Shown piece after piece: positions 21,775 to 32,645 of a stretch of 64,000 nt of DNA; the first letter of the stretch is position 1; every line of letters begins with the position of its first letter. The stretch covers positions 620,001-684,000 of the forward strand of contig CM075102.1 of the NCBI GenBank assembly GCA_037576195.1, in the 5' to 3' direction. Under the pieces are notes generated by a model. That model was not told the DNA's origin. It saw only the letters and a program-made list of their open reading frames with translations, and did not search any database. Made by a program: the position numbers and the translations under genes. This DNA is from Phytoseiulus persimilis. Taxonomy: Eukaryota > Arthropoda > Arachnida > Mesostigmata > Phytoseiidae.

Positions 21775-22450
21775 AGCAGGTTGCAATTTGGTGATGAGCA
21801 AGCTGCTTTGAACTTGAACAAGATTTCATCGAGTGTTGGGAGCTACACTTCGCATGCGGAGCACGTCTCTCCTCTGGTCGACGCGAATGTTCAGGAGCAG
21901 ACAGTGCTCTGTGAGCCGTTTCGCGGAATCCTTCCATTGTCGGGAACAGAAAAGATCCAACGGGTGCACGAGGCGAGTGGAGCCTTTGGGGAATATCTCC
22001 ACATCTGCCGTCTTCGATCTGATACCACTCCTCATCCTTGTGTTCGTCCCAGGAGTCTACATAGAGTTCGCATTTGCCGTCTTGCAGCCGACAAACGACC
22101 TCACGAAAAGCGTTAGAACTCCACTGTTCCACCAAATGCTTTGTTGACATTCCGGATCTCGAACAAGTGATGTACAGATTTGGGAACCCCAGTGAGGTAG
22201 GAGCCACGCGCGGGCCGAACTCGTCGTTGACCTCTTACAGATTTCTGTACAACTTACCAGCCAAACACCCGCTCATGTTCAACAAGGGTTGGATCGTGTA
22301 GCTGTGCGTGAGCGGTCCCAGCGAAAATGCCCATGTAGGATTCTCAGACGTCCTTCTGCCGCTCCAGATCTCGCTCGGCCGACAGTTCTGGTAGGTCTCT
22401 TGTGAATCTTTTTGGCGGGAGGCGATCTCGGGCCGATTGATTCTATTTGG
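21775..22450 (-). pseudogene. Degenerate DDE transposase, unit 2 copy
   Basis: It has the same motif order and the same TAA and 93-base deletion as the unit 1 copy. Upstream of its 3' end (21601-21730) the sequence matches unit 6, not units 1 and 3. Confidence 0.55.
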
Positions 22451-22859
22451 AAATTGAAATCTGTAGCACTCAGAACTGGAGGCCGGGAGCCGAACGATAA
22501 AATCGGATAAGTTCCAATCCGTGGAGCAAGCGAAAGACGGACTCGGCCGATGTTCCCATACCTCTTCAGTCCCTTCTCGGAGTTTGCGCTTGCACGATTC
22601 GACTCCTCCTGAATGGGATTCCCTGTTATCCTGGGAAGGCTCCGAAAGGGTTTGTCAGCTCGGAAGGCTGCCACAAGGAGCTCTTGTCGCAACCAGGGCT
22701 TCGATACCTTGTTTCCTCGCTGCTCGTTATGCGATTCCTGGAATGTGTAACTGGTGCGTTCCGTGGGCGAGCCGAGGAAACATGAGATAGAATGAACTGA
22801 GTCCGGGACGGCTCCGTGATCTACATCGTCACGAATTCTGCACGGCTGAAACGAATTAT

Positions 22860-22945
22860 TTGCTCCGGGGATCCACGGAAGTGATTCCGGGGTCGATCCG
22901 ACCATCTTCCGGGATATCCATGGAGGTGATCCCGGATTCGATGCG
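22860..22945. repeat. Short minisatellite, unit 2 version
   Basis: The array has one repeat fewer than the unit 1 array at 3230-3385, with GTGATTCCGGGGTCGATC-type cores. Confidence 0.5.
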
Positions 22946-22991
22946 ACCATACTTCTTAGGCAGTACTTGGAAGCAATGGGAGCGGGAGTCA

Positions 22992-23974
22992 TCATTCTTG
23001 TCTCCTTATCCTACATCGTATCCTCGCGAGCCATTTTCTTGGTGGTGTTCCGTTGTGTATGATGAGAAGAGTGCCGGTGGGTGTGCCGTGGTCAGTGGCG
23101 AACGTGTACCGTTGTATGTATTGTGCTAAGTTTCCGCTGCTCGGACCTAAATACGCCCCGCATCTGGTCCATGAGAGTCCGTCGGTCCTTCGGCGGTGTC
23201 CAGAGCCGCTGTCGGGCCCCTTCTCCCGCTTCAGCCGTCCGACGTATTTCGGAGTTTGCGACGAGACGCGCCCTCCGACCTCCCTCCCTCCCTCGCCTTT
23301 TTGCCCAACATGATTCTCTCGAAATGCCCCGGAACATGATCCCATCCTTCCCACCCCCTGAGCCCATACGTCTGACTCCCCTATTTTGACCACGAAGGTC
23401 TGAAGCTGACCATGCCCCGTGAGAGTATGGGTTGTCCCGTAGTTGAGCTCCCCGTGCTCGCAGTCCACCCACTTTTTCAAGTTTCTTAGGAGATGCCTCG
23501 TCCATTTCCCCTTCGACTCCCCTATAAGACCCGCCTCCCATTCACGCTGCCATGCCTCCATGGTCTTCTCCCTCGGCATGCCAACCCTCAGTACCCCGTC
23601 ATACGCAAGGCTCCACAATGTTTGGCCCGAGATGGAACCACGTGGGACCCCCGCCGTGATTTTGAAATCTCCCCCTTCCAGAACGACTCCCCTCTCGCTC
23701 AGATACGACGAAACGACCCGCATTAAGTTCTCCGAGAAGCCCCTGTACCCCATGGCCCGCAAAATTCTTCCCCACTCCAGCGAGTTGAACGCGTTCTTGA
23801 CATCGAGCAACACCAACAAGACGAAACTCCTAGTCTTTGAGCACTTCACCCCCTCCTCCATCGCCCGGCTGATAACCCATCTCACTGTCTCGACCGTCGA
23901 TAGACCCCTCCTGAAACCATATTGGCTCCCCGATAGCGCCCCCAGATCCTCGATCTCCACCTGCAGTTGGTCGA
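22992..23974 (-). pseudogene. R1-like LINE RT relic, unit 2 copy
   Basis: One open frame of about 330 codons covers QYGFRRGLST, LLVLLDVKNAFNS, VPRGSISGQTLW and LTGHG. The catalytic FADD segment is deleted exactly as in unit 1, so the long open frame does not encode an active RT. The relic ends at 23974, where the unit 3 flank begins. That is the same LINE position at which unit 1 carries the 4381-4998 insertion. Confidence 0.85.
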
Positions 23975-24283
23975 TCTTGTTCAATCAATCTCGGCCTGCC
24001 GTTACACTGACGAAAATTTCTCCCAGTCATCTGAGACTCTCCCTAGAAGCCCTTCCAAAAGAATTGTATGGGCTTGTATGGGTATGAGTTTATTGATCTC
24101 GACTTCTGTTAACGAGACAAAATCATCTTCAAATATCCTGTACAGCTGCCACACCTATTCGAAAGAATCTTTTCCGACAGCCCCGGTTGTATCAAAATCT
24201 AAATCTTATCAAAACATTCCGACGTCCATACTTCGACGCGAACTGGAGAAAGGAGGGGACATGGATATCTGACTCCGGAAGAG

Positions 24284-24289
24284 TTTATT
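24284..24289 (-). terminator. AATAAA polyadenylation signal, F-box copy 3
   Basis: Same position relative to the stop codon as in copy 2. Confidence 0.6.
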
Positions 24290-24355
24290 CCAACAGAAAT
24301 GGTTCTTCACAGCATTGTTTGATCAAGGGGACGAATGCTCCTTCCACCGGCTGAG

Positions 24356-26140
24356 TTAGTCGCTCGTTACCCAGCTGATCGGCTTCACTCTACCGGCAAA
24401 GTTTCTCAGACTGCAGAAACTCCGTCCCGGGAACCGAGCCATGGACAGTCCTTTGATGTTGCTGACCGATGGCTCTTCCGGTCCTACGAATCTAACGGGG
24501 TGGATTCCTCGATGAAGATTCGCTTCTCGGGCTCCATGTTCCAGCGCACAACGAACCTCCTCGGCGTTTGGGATGCGTACCGCGTGGAGGTGGAAAACGT
24601 CGAGACTGCTGAAAAGTTTAGGGAGGTTCGCCCCCAGCATGTCGATATCGATCGGCCTGGCTCCGTTAGAGGAGAGGCAGAGCTGCTTCAGCTCAACCGC
24701 GCTCAATGCCTCCCAAAGTGAAGGAGAATCGACGGAAAGATCGAACGATTCTAGTTTGAACTTCTTCAGATCCTTGCACAACGAGAGGAAATCTCCAAGT
24801 CGCCTCAAGCTCGGTTCGTTGTACAAACTGAGCTTGACCGACTTCAGGTGGCAAGGTTCTTCGACAAGTTCAAACAAGTCCTCCTCCACCTCAACCCCGT
24901 TGAGAGTAAGCTCCTCGAGGCTTTTGAAGGAGCTGAGAAACTTCACGAAAAGACCCGAGAGCTTCCTGTCAAGGCAGTCATCGCATTCCGGGTCTCTCGC
25001 TTCGATGCAGAGCGTCTTCAGCTCGAGCTTGCTGAGTGCCTCGAGGATGCCTTCGTTCACGACTGGATTGCCTTCTGTGGTCGCGAAGAGGGAGCAGTTG
25101 GGTAGGGCCAAGGCGCAGACAGCCGGGGATGTCTCCACGAGCGATTGCCATGATTCTGGTGAGAACTCGAAATGAAGTTTCGAAAAATCGAGCTCCGTCA
25201 AAGCTGAAAGCGTCTTCAAGCTCGGCATCCTGAGCCCTCTCCGATGGGAATAGACGCGTAGCCCGATCTGACCCTCGGAGAACGAATCCGGGAACTCGAA
25301 CTCGTCACCGTAAATGTAGTGGACCGGGTACGAGTGGCTGAGCGTTCCGGGCATGGTTCCCAGCTCCACGCCCTCTTCGTCGAAGTTCTCCCGCTCGAAC
25401 CAGCAGCAATGGTTCACGGCCACGTTGAACTGGAGGAAGTGATCGAGGAAAGTGTCGTTCTTGAGAATCCGGGAGAAGACTCTGGAGCGTAGCTGCTGTG
25501 AGCGACTCAGCAGGTCTGTCGATAAGATCAGAGTCCTGTACCCGCTCAATCGTTCAGCGCTCAGGCTCACACTCTCAGTCGACGCCGGCTCTCGACTGTA
25601 CCCGATGGGATTGAGGTGGAGATAGGTGACCCCGGGGCAAGCTTCCAAGAGTCTCACCACGCTGTCCATGACATCATCACTGGGGGCGAACTCAACGTAG
25701 AGTTTTCGGATGCTGGGATAGAGTCCGAGACAGCTGTTTCCGGAATTTTCACTGATGGTAACACTCAGGTCCTTCAACTCCTTCAGCTCCGGGACAACTT
25801 CAAGTAGATCCTGCAGCGTCAGCGAGGAGTTCACAACATTCAACTCAGAGACGTTGCGGCAGTTTCCGATGAGCGTTTTCATGCGCTCCGACCCGGACCA
25901 GCAGTCGGAGAGATCCAGAGAACGCACTTCCGATGCTCTGGGAGAAACGAATTGCAACAACGATCCGGTGATGTTGTTACTCCTTATGCGCTCCAAGGAG
26001 GACAAGCTCTGGCAGACCGCCTGGAGGCGGGGATGGGCGGCGGCGAATGAACACAACGACCCTTGTCCGAGGAACTTCGAGAGATGATCCAGCATCTCGT
26101 TGGGGAGATCCATCAGCTGCGTGAACGACCTGGACGCCAT
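24356..26140 (-). CDS. F-box/LRR protein, copy 3 (intact, 594 aa)
   Basis: A single frame runs from ATG 26140-26138 to the stop at 24358-24356, collinear with copy 2 over its whole length. About ten residue differences are scattered through the LRR region (for example SER for SES near residue 90, TLQ for TQQ, HLKS for SLKS, SLCKD for SSCKD); the F-box is unchanged. Promoter, leader and polyadenylation signal are all retained, so this copy is probably expressed. The role is inferred as SCF substrate receptor. The near identity with copy 2 fits recent tandem duplication or conversion. Confidence 0.92.
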   Translation of the reverse strand: MASRSFTQLMDLPNEMLDHLSKFLGQGSLCSFAAAHPRLQAVCQSLSSLERIRSNNITGSLLQFVSPRASEVRSLDLSDCWSGSERMKTLIGNCRNVSELNVVNSSLTLQDLLEVVPELKELKDLSVTISENSGNSCLGLYPSIRKLYVEFAPSDDVMDSVVRLLEACPGVTYLHLNPIGYSREPASTESVSLSAERLSGYRTLILSTDLLSRSQQLRSRVFSRILKNDTFLDHFLQFNVAVNHCCWFERENFDEEGVELGTMPGTLSHSYPVHYIYGDEFEFPDSFSEGQIGLRVYSHRRGLRMPSLKTLSALTELDFSKLHFEFSPESWQSLVETSPAVCALALPNCSLFATTEGNPVVNEGILEALSKLELKTLCIEARDPECDDCLDRKLSGLFVKFLSSFKSLEELTLNGVEVEEDLFELVEEPCHLKSVKLSLYNEPSLRRLGDFLSLCKDLKKFKLESFDLSVDSPSLWEALSAVELKQLCLSSNGARPIDIDMLGANLPKLFSSLDVFHLHAVRIPNAEEVRCALEHGAREANLHRGIHPVRFVGPEEPSVSNIKGLSMARFPGRSFCSLRNFAGRVKPISWVTSD

Positions 26141-26199
26141 TGCAGTAGAAGCGTAACTACGGAGCCGCGAACGATGCACGAGCGAGCACACTACGCACT

Positions 26200-26235
26200 A
26201 ATGTGATCTAAGCCGCTGGAGCCGGTGGTTTTATC
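26200..26235 (-). promoter_or_regulatory. Core promoter of F-box copy 3
   Basis: GATAAAA (26229-26235, minus strand) and TCACATT (26200-26206) are identical in spacing to copies 1, 2 and 6. Confidence 0.4.
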
Positions 26236-27989
26236 TCGATAACCCTCTCCGTATTCGGGCTCCCTCAGCTCGGACCGTGAGCGCCCTCTCGAGGAACCAG
26301 ACACGGTTGGTGGTCGCAGCGGCAGCCAACCCCCGCTTCAAGGTTCGTGAGGCGCCGTATTCGGAACCCCGGAAGCCCCATCGATCTCGGGTTGGCGGGA
26401 GCTCTCCCGAGGTTGACTCTGGGGATGAGACCGTCGAAACTACTTTCTCACTTAAGAGAGTGGCCGAGGTACTGTTTGATACCTCTGATTTCCGATTGAG
26501 GAGGCCTCAGCGTTCGTATGAATAAGCAAAACGGAACTGCCTGGAAGATGGAGAGCATCTTAAGCAATTTGTGCAGATGATTTCTAGTTCATGACCGAGC
26601 CCGTGAGATCAGCCCATCTGGATTTGACTTCGAAATGGCCATGAATGAAGTGGCGAGTGGCGATGAAGTGAACTCGGATACGAGTTGAGCTCTGATCCAA
26701 GATCGATACCATTGGAACCTCTGCTCGATTGTCAACGGTGACCATCGATATTCATTTAGTGTGTACCGTTCAATTTCATGCGACCCTGATTCAGAGGCGA
26801 GTGGTGTCAATAGATCTGAAACTCTTCCAGCGCGGAGCTTACAGTTTCATTCTCGTTCCACGGACGGCCTTACCAAGCGAAGTCTACGCGCGGTGACAGA
26901 CTCACAGTGTTCGTACACACAATCTTCGTGAGCTGGTTTAATCCCGATTTCGAGCTAGGAAACATGCTGGTGATGAGGGCAATCAGCTCGTCGGATACTC
27001 TGGGGTTGGGTTATTCGAAGCCACCACTCCGCTTCAATCGCTCGGAAGTCCACTACAGTCAGCGTTTTTCGTGGAAGCGATTCATTGCGTCTGAAAGATA
27101 AGCTCGGGTTTTGTTCGGAGCTTCTAGAGGGATTCGACTTTTGGGCATGCTGAAGAATGAGGAGCGCGGCTCGATTGCACGATTGACCCACCGCATCGTT
27201 GGGGTTGGAAATCGACAGCGGTGGTGAAATGAAGTTCATGAATTCGAAATTGTTTCTCAACCGGTACATCGATCTACTCACAGAGAACATCAGAGCACCC
27301 CGCCCGCATTCAGAAGCAACGGACTCCAGAACATGGGAATCAACAGTCGCATCGATCGCTCTCGTTGTTTACGCCATCCACCATTCGATAGCCCCGCCGT
27401 TACAGAATGGAAGAGTAGTACATAGCTCATTTTCCTATAAAATTTGATCTATGAAATTTAATTCTCATAAACTCTTGAAAAACTAAATTTTCAATACGTA
27501 CTATTCGATAACCATTCAATTCTCGAAATCAGTCACCCAGTGATTTCTGACAACACTTGATCCTTTACTGACCAGAACTGTCCGACGGGGATTCGGAAAA
27601 CTCTGTTTGGCATCGATAGAGGGTTCCGAAGCATGAAACAAAACACATGAGTTTTCGGCAGGTGGGCCTGCCTCGGATTGTTCCGCCTGCGCTCACGCAT
27701 GGGGCTTGGACAGGCCCTTAACATGGGCAGGAGCGCCATGCCGTCACACATGATTACCATGAGAACAACGCGAAATAAATTGCAGCGAGCGTTTGCACGG
27801 GGTCTAGGGAATAAGGATGCGGTTAATCAACAAGATTCATTCATCAGAAGTTACAGAAATGATATTCTACGTGGGAAAATATCATTGCTCCTACGGACAC
27901 AGATAGAAAAAAAACAGATGGACAAGATAGAAAGTCGTATGTGTGAAACACATGGAAGGCTTTGGTGATATGGTGGCACAGTATAAAAG

Positions 27990-28690
27990 GTAGCAGGTTG
28001 CAATCTGGTGGTGAGCAAGCTGCTTCGAACTTGAACAAGATTTCATCGAGTGTTGGGAGCTAAACTTCGCATGCGGAGCACGTCTCTCCTCTGGTCGACG
28101 CGAATGTTCAGGAGCAGACAGTGCTCTGTGAGCCGTTTCGCGAAATCCTTCCATTGTCGGGAACAGAAAAGATCCAACGGGTGCACGAGGCGAGTGGAGC
28201 CTTTGGGGAATAGCTCCACATCTGCCGTCTTCGATCTGATACCACTCCTCATCCTTGTGTCCACTCTAGGAGTCTACATTGAGTTCGACTTTGCCGTCGT
28301 GCAGCCGACAAACGACCACACGAAAAACGTTAGAACTCCACTGTTCCACCAAATGCTTTGCTGACATTCCGGATCTCGAACAAGTGATGTACAGATTTGG
28401 GAACCCCAGTTAGGTAGGAGCCACGCGCGGGCCGAACTCGAAGTTGACCTCTTACAGATTTTTGTACGACTTACCAGCCAAACACCCGCTCATGTTCAAC
28501 AAGGGTTGGATCGTGTAGCTGTGCGTGAGCGGTCCTAGCGAAAATGCCCATGTAGGATTCTCAGGCGTCCTTCTGCCGCTCCGGACCTCGCTCGGCCGAT
28601 AGTTCTGGTAGGCCTCTTGTGAATCTTTTTGGCGGGAGGCTATCTCGGGCCGATTGATCTTATTTGGAAACTGAAATCTATAACACTCAG
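27990..28690 (-). pseudogene. Degenerate DDE transposase, unit 3 copy
   Basis: It shares the TAA after the GK(L/S)Y segment and the 93-base deletion with units 1 and 2. The N-terminal part (RFQFPNKINRPEIASR...RRTPENPTWAF) is best preserved here, showing the coding frame leading into LGPLTHSYT. Confidence 0.55.
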
Positions 28691-29652
28691 AACTGGAGGC
28701 AGGGAGCCGAACGATAAAATCGGATAAGTTCCAATCCGTGGAGCAAGCGAAAGACGGACTCGACCGATGTTCCCATACCTCAGAGACAGAACGAAGAATA
28801 GATGAAAAGGGAAACGAGAGCTGAATGACGAAGTGGACGGCCCTCGGTGACCCGGACGTAATACAACACAGGGCTTGCCTTGAGTGCCCAGTCACCAAAA
28901 GGGCGGATGGAGGGGTTTTAGAGGACACACCTAATAACTAGGGCAACAGACGTAGGTCCTATCTCTCGTATCCGGAGGGATTTCCCATCCCGCCACAAAA
29001 AAGGACATAAGAAGTGAGTCAGCGTCGAACCACGGAGGAGTGCGGTCGCTTCCGGCGAGCTCCCGTTTCTCTGCATTTGCCAGTGATTCGTAGTGTGCCA
29101 GGTGATAGGCTATCTTTCGAGAACGATCTTGGTGCGCTGACGACCAAGATTGGGCTATCTGTCTGGGAGACACCGAATCAAAGGTATATATTTGGAGTTT
29201 TGAGCCGGAATTCAATCCGGAGACATCTACGAGTTAGCCCGAGAATCGTGCCGATCAAATCGGCTCAATCCGGTCAGATTCGGAAAAGCGTCGCTAAGGA
29301 GAAGAATTCGTGACCCCTCTGGTCACGTTTTTCACGTTAGGTTCGAAGAAATCAGAAAGCTCGTCATCTCGACCAGCCGGAAGCAGGTTACGGGGACCCA
29401 TCATTCTGGAGCGGCGCAGGGCTTCCAAGCCCGAGCTGTCAACGATCCGACGGCGGGAATCGATTTTCGACGGGAGTCGGCGCCAGATGGAGCAAGGGCA
29501 GGAAACCTGGACGTGCCCAGGGGGTTCGCCAGGGAGGGACGTAACATATTCGCCTCCTGGGGGGGATAGGTCAGAAGATTTGACGGCGATGGATGTAGGG
29601 AGCGGGGACTCGTTCCGAAGACGAGGAAGAATCGCAGGGGGATGGTCCGAAA

Positions 29653-31240
29653 GTGACCGAGCAGCTGGAGCTTAAGATAGCTCAGATGGGTAAATACCTG
29701 GAGCTGACCAGGCCGTGTTCGGCCCAGAACACCGAGAAAGAACTCAAGGCTCTCGGGAAGCTAGTGCCGGGTGTCTACCGGAATCTGGTTGCTAGCTTTC
29801 ACGAAGAGATCTCTAGAATCAAGGGGGAAAGGCTGGGCGCCGATGATGCTGTCTGCAGTAGGTGTGGTGGGGGGGGGGGAGCGATATGTGGGCTGCGGCG
29901 CAAGGGTGGGGCGGAGTTGACGAAAGAGCTGGAGGACAGGTTCGCAGGTGCTGAGGGCGTTGAGGATCGTCTCGCGCTTCTCGATCTCGAACGGCCTGAG
30001 GGAAGCTTCAGATGCGTCAAACTCACGCGGGACGACTCCTGGAGTCAGAGGAGGTTGAAGCTGACCATTGTCGAGGAGGGTAGGAAGTTCGAGGGTCGAA
30101 GCTTGGGCGACCTCTTGCAGTAGTTCCCGAGGGTTGGGCAGGTCAGCAGCCTGGAGGCCGGTAGCGTCGCAGTTCTAAGAAGCTACGAAGCCCTGGAGGT
30201 GGTCCGCGAGCAAAGGAATCGGGAGAACACCGCGGCAACTAGGGCGCTCGTGATTGGAATCATGGGGAAGGGGGAAATGGGGGGAGTCACGACCTTGAGG
30301 ATGCTCGAGGGGGCTTTGGAGAAACTCGCAGGGCTTCCGGGCTTCGACGAAGAGCGAGCTGTGGCATACGTGGACCCGGTGTGTCGAAACCAGAGACTCC
30401 GCAGGGCAATGGAAGTAGCATGCTGGGCCACGGGGCGACTCTCGGAGACTCTGCCAAGGGAGGGCGGCATAACAACCACGATCAAGGTCAAGTCAGGGGA
30501 AGGGAAAACCTTCGAGGACACTCTACGGGGAGTGCGGGGGCTGTGGGACTCAGGCAAGCTCGGCGTTAAAGTCCGAGGGGTCCCGACGAAGGATGGGAGC
30601 GGGAATCTCGTTATCAGGCTCGAGGAGCAGCGGCAGGGAGCGGGGAGGGATTTCGCGAGGGTGCTGAAGGAGAACGCCAATCTGGAGGCTGAAGGGAGGG
30701 AGGGAACGGGACTGAGACCGGTGGCTCTCTGTGGGTACGACCCGCTAGTCTCACCGGAGGACGCGGAAAGAACTCTTCGGAGTCTACTGCGGATCCCGGA
30801 GAGTGCCAAGGTCGCGGTGGATGAGCCCCGTCTGGTGAGGGCTGAAGTATGGAAGGCCCTGGTTGGCTCACCTGCGGACGCTGCAGAAGCCCTTCTGCAG
30901 CATAGGACGCTCCGGCTTGGGAGCCGGTGGTGTCGAACCGAGCGGTGGGTCGAGGTCCAGACCTGCTTCAGGTGTCACGTCCCGGGGCATATGGCGAGAG
31001 AGTGCACGATGAAGGGAGGGGACGGGAAAGTATGCTACAGATGTGGTGCAGCTGAGCACTTGGCGAAGGACTGCACCGCAGCCCAACCCAGATGTTACGT
31101 TTGTGATACTGAGGGGCAACTCCTGTCCGGAGAGGGGAACAAAAATGAAGGAGATCATCGGGGCGATGAAACGGGGCAGAAGCAAGAATATGCCGACGGC
31201 GGGCGGATGGACCACTGTGGGGTATAGGAAACAGAACTAA
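29653..31240 (+). pseudogene. R1-like LINE ORF1 (gag-like, CCHC zinc knuckles)
   Basis: A charged, glutamate-rich N-terminal part leads to a retroelement gag core and then zinc knuckles: CFRCHVPGHMAREC (about 30963), CYRCGAAEHLAKDC (about 31033) and a third beginning CYVC (about 31093). Two complete CX2CX4HX4C knuckles plus a third fit R1/I-type ORF1. A TAG at 30121 interrupts the frame. A frameshift near 31115 separates the third knuckle from its natural C-terminal end, whose TAA (31238-31240) directly abuts the ORF2 ATG. An open frame from 29310 in another register may be the displaced N terminus. Sequence 28780-29309 looks like 5' untranslated LINE or unknown DNA. Confidence 0.75.
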
Positions 31241-31325
31241 ATGGGCGGGATAACCATAATTCAAATTAATCTTAACCGGAGTAGGGATGCCAACAGCATG
31301 CTTGAAAAGGTGGTCCAGTTCTTTG
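31241..31325 (+). pseudogene. R1-like LINE ORF2, first codons only
   Basis: It begins MGGITIIQINLNRSRDA, the usual start of an APE endonuclease domain, and is cut at about 31325 by LTR-element sequence in the opposite direction. It complements the 5'-less relic at 3510-6310, though I cannot show they are the same subfamily. Confidence 0.7.
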
Positions 31326-31329
31326 TTGA

Positions 31330-32130
31330 CAGAGAGCGCCTCGAACTTCCTCTGGGTACATCCTCATTATCACAGGCTGACGATGTATTGAGTTCAGTGG
31401 ACCACAACATTCGTAGGTCTGACTTGATCTCGGCATCGAGGTCCGGCTCCGGGTCAGAATCGTTCTGCGCTCCTCTCCTGTGCCGGGTTCAAACTGGGTC
31501 GCATTGACCTCCGTTTCGCTGGGCGGAATCGATGGTACTCGGCTCTCTGCGAGAGCAGTCATTCTGACTATTTGCGAACTCCGGAGACTTGTGCCGGGCT
31601 GGCGGAGGTTATCCGTCACAAAAGTCTGTGAGCGCTCCTTTTCATCACGCGATTCGTCCGTTTTCGCGATTACCCATCCGGAGATGATCTCGTTTGCGAC
31701 CACGCGTTCTATCCCGCACTTGGTTTTTGGTATCATATCCCAAGCTACGAGAACATTTGTCTCCCGTCGGCTGCCGTTTCCTGCGTGATGGGCCAGGGGA
31801 CACAGATTCCGACTCGGGAGAAACTGGGGAATCCCCTTTCCCGACCCCTGGTGGGCCGGTCGCTCTGATGCTCGCCGCCATTTTGTCATCGAATCCGCTC
31901 TGGAGTCCCGATTCATACACGCAGTACTTTTTGAACTGCGGAACGTTGCCGCCGATAGTACTCATAGTCAGGCTCTCCTGGTGAGCGGGTCCCAACCTGA
32001 GCTCTTTAACGACGTTATCCGAAATGTATGATCGCTCTGAGCCGCAATCCAACAAGAATCTGAATATTCCTCCGCCAGAAGGGCAATTCACCCCCGCCGA
32101 TCCCGTTTGAATGATCACTGGTGCGCCACT
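31330..32130 (-). pseudogene. LTR retrotransposon fragment with retropepsin motif
   Basis: Read leftward, FRFLLDCGSERSYIS (about 32060-32015) matches the aspartic protease active site of LTR elements (D-C-G-S). After a frameshift come a hydrophobic VLVAWDMIPKT and a GWVIAK segment that follow protease in BEL-like pol. No RT remains. The family assignment (BEL/Pao-like) is tentative. From 32131 to 32337 nothing is recognised. Confidence 0.5.
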
Positions 32131-32645
32131 GGCTGTACGCCATTACTTGTCGAGCCCTGTGCATGACGGATATGGTCAAAATTCGATGAGTGCTATCGCT
32201 GATCACTTCCGTACAACGCTGATACTCTTTCCCGAAAATTGGGGGAAGAATTCCAATATCACGGCGCTGGACTTCCGCATGTGTAAGATGCTAGATCAAA
32301 CAGCAACGACGTCCATCATCAGACTTCTCATGCTGAAGTGTTACCGGGATCCTCGATCGGGCATGCTTTAACTGATGTTCCTGAGACTCCGAGGGCGAAA
32401 TTCGTCACCAACTTCCGCAGAACGAAAGACAAAGTGGCTGAGTGGGTTCTCGACATCATATCAACGTCCAATGCATCGATTTCCGATGATATCAAGCTCT
32501 TTTACATGAAATTTCGATTAGATCAATCGCAGACTGTGTAGCAATTCGAAACTCAACCTCGATGATATCCAGCACGTTGAATGTCGCCCTCTTCGAAGAA
32601 GAGACAGATCCCATACTGGGCGAAGCCTGGAAACCGAGAACACTA

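Larger units (their letters stand above)
16745..23974 (-). repeat. Segmental duplication unit 2
   Basis: The unit comprises the 3' flank (16745-17527), F-box copy 2, the 5' flank (19313-22860) and an R1-like LINE relic (to 23974). Its right edge meets the 3' flank of unit 3 at about 23974, so units 2 and 3 are in direct tandem. The distal 3' flank at 16745-17150 is repeated at 32338-32603 plus 34140-34255. From 16447 to 16744 no gene is recognised. Confidence 0.85.
23975..28779 (-). repeat. Segmental duplication unit 3
   Basis: The unit comprises the 3' flank (23975-24355), F-box copy 3 and the 5' flank with the DDE relic to 28779. There the match to units 1 and 2 stops abruptly and R1-like LINE sequence begins. 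Confidence 0.85.

Noticed and set aside
30183-30809. A 208-codon minus-strand gene
   Set aside because: It is antisense to the zinc-knuckle LINE ORF1; serine/proline richness reflects the complementary codon bias.
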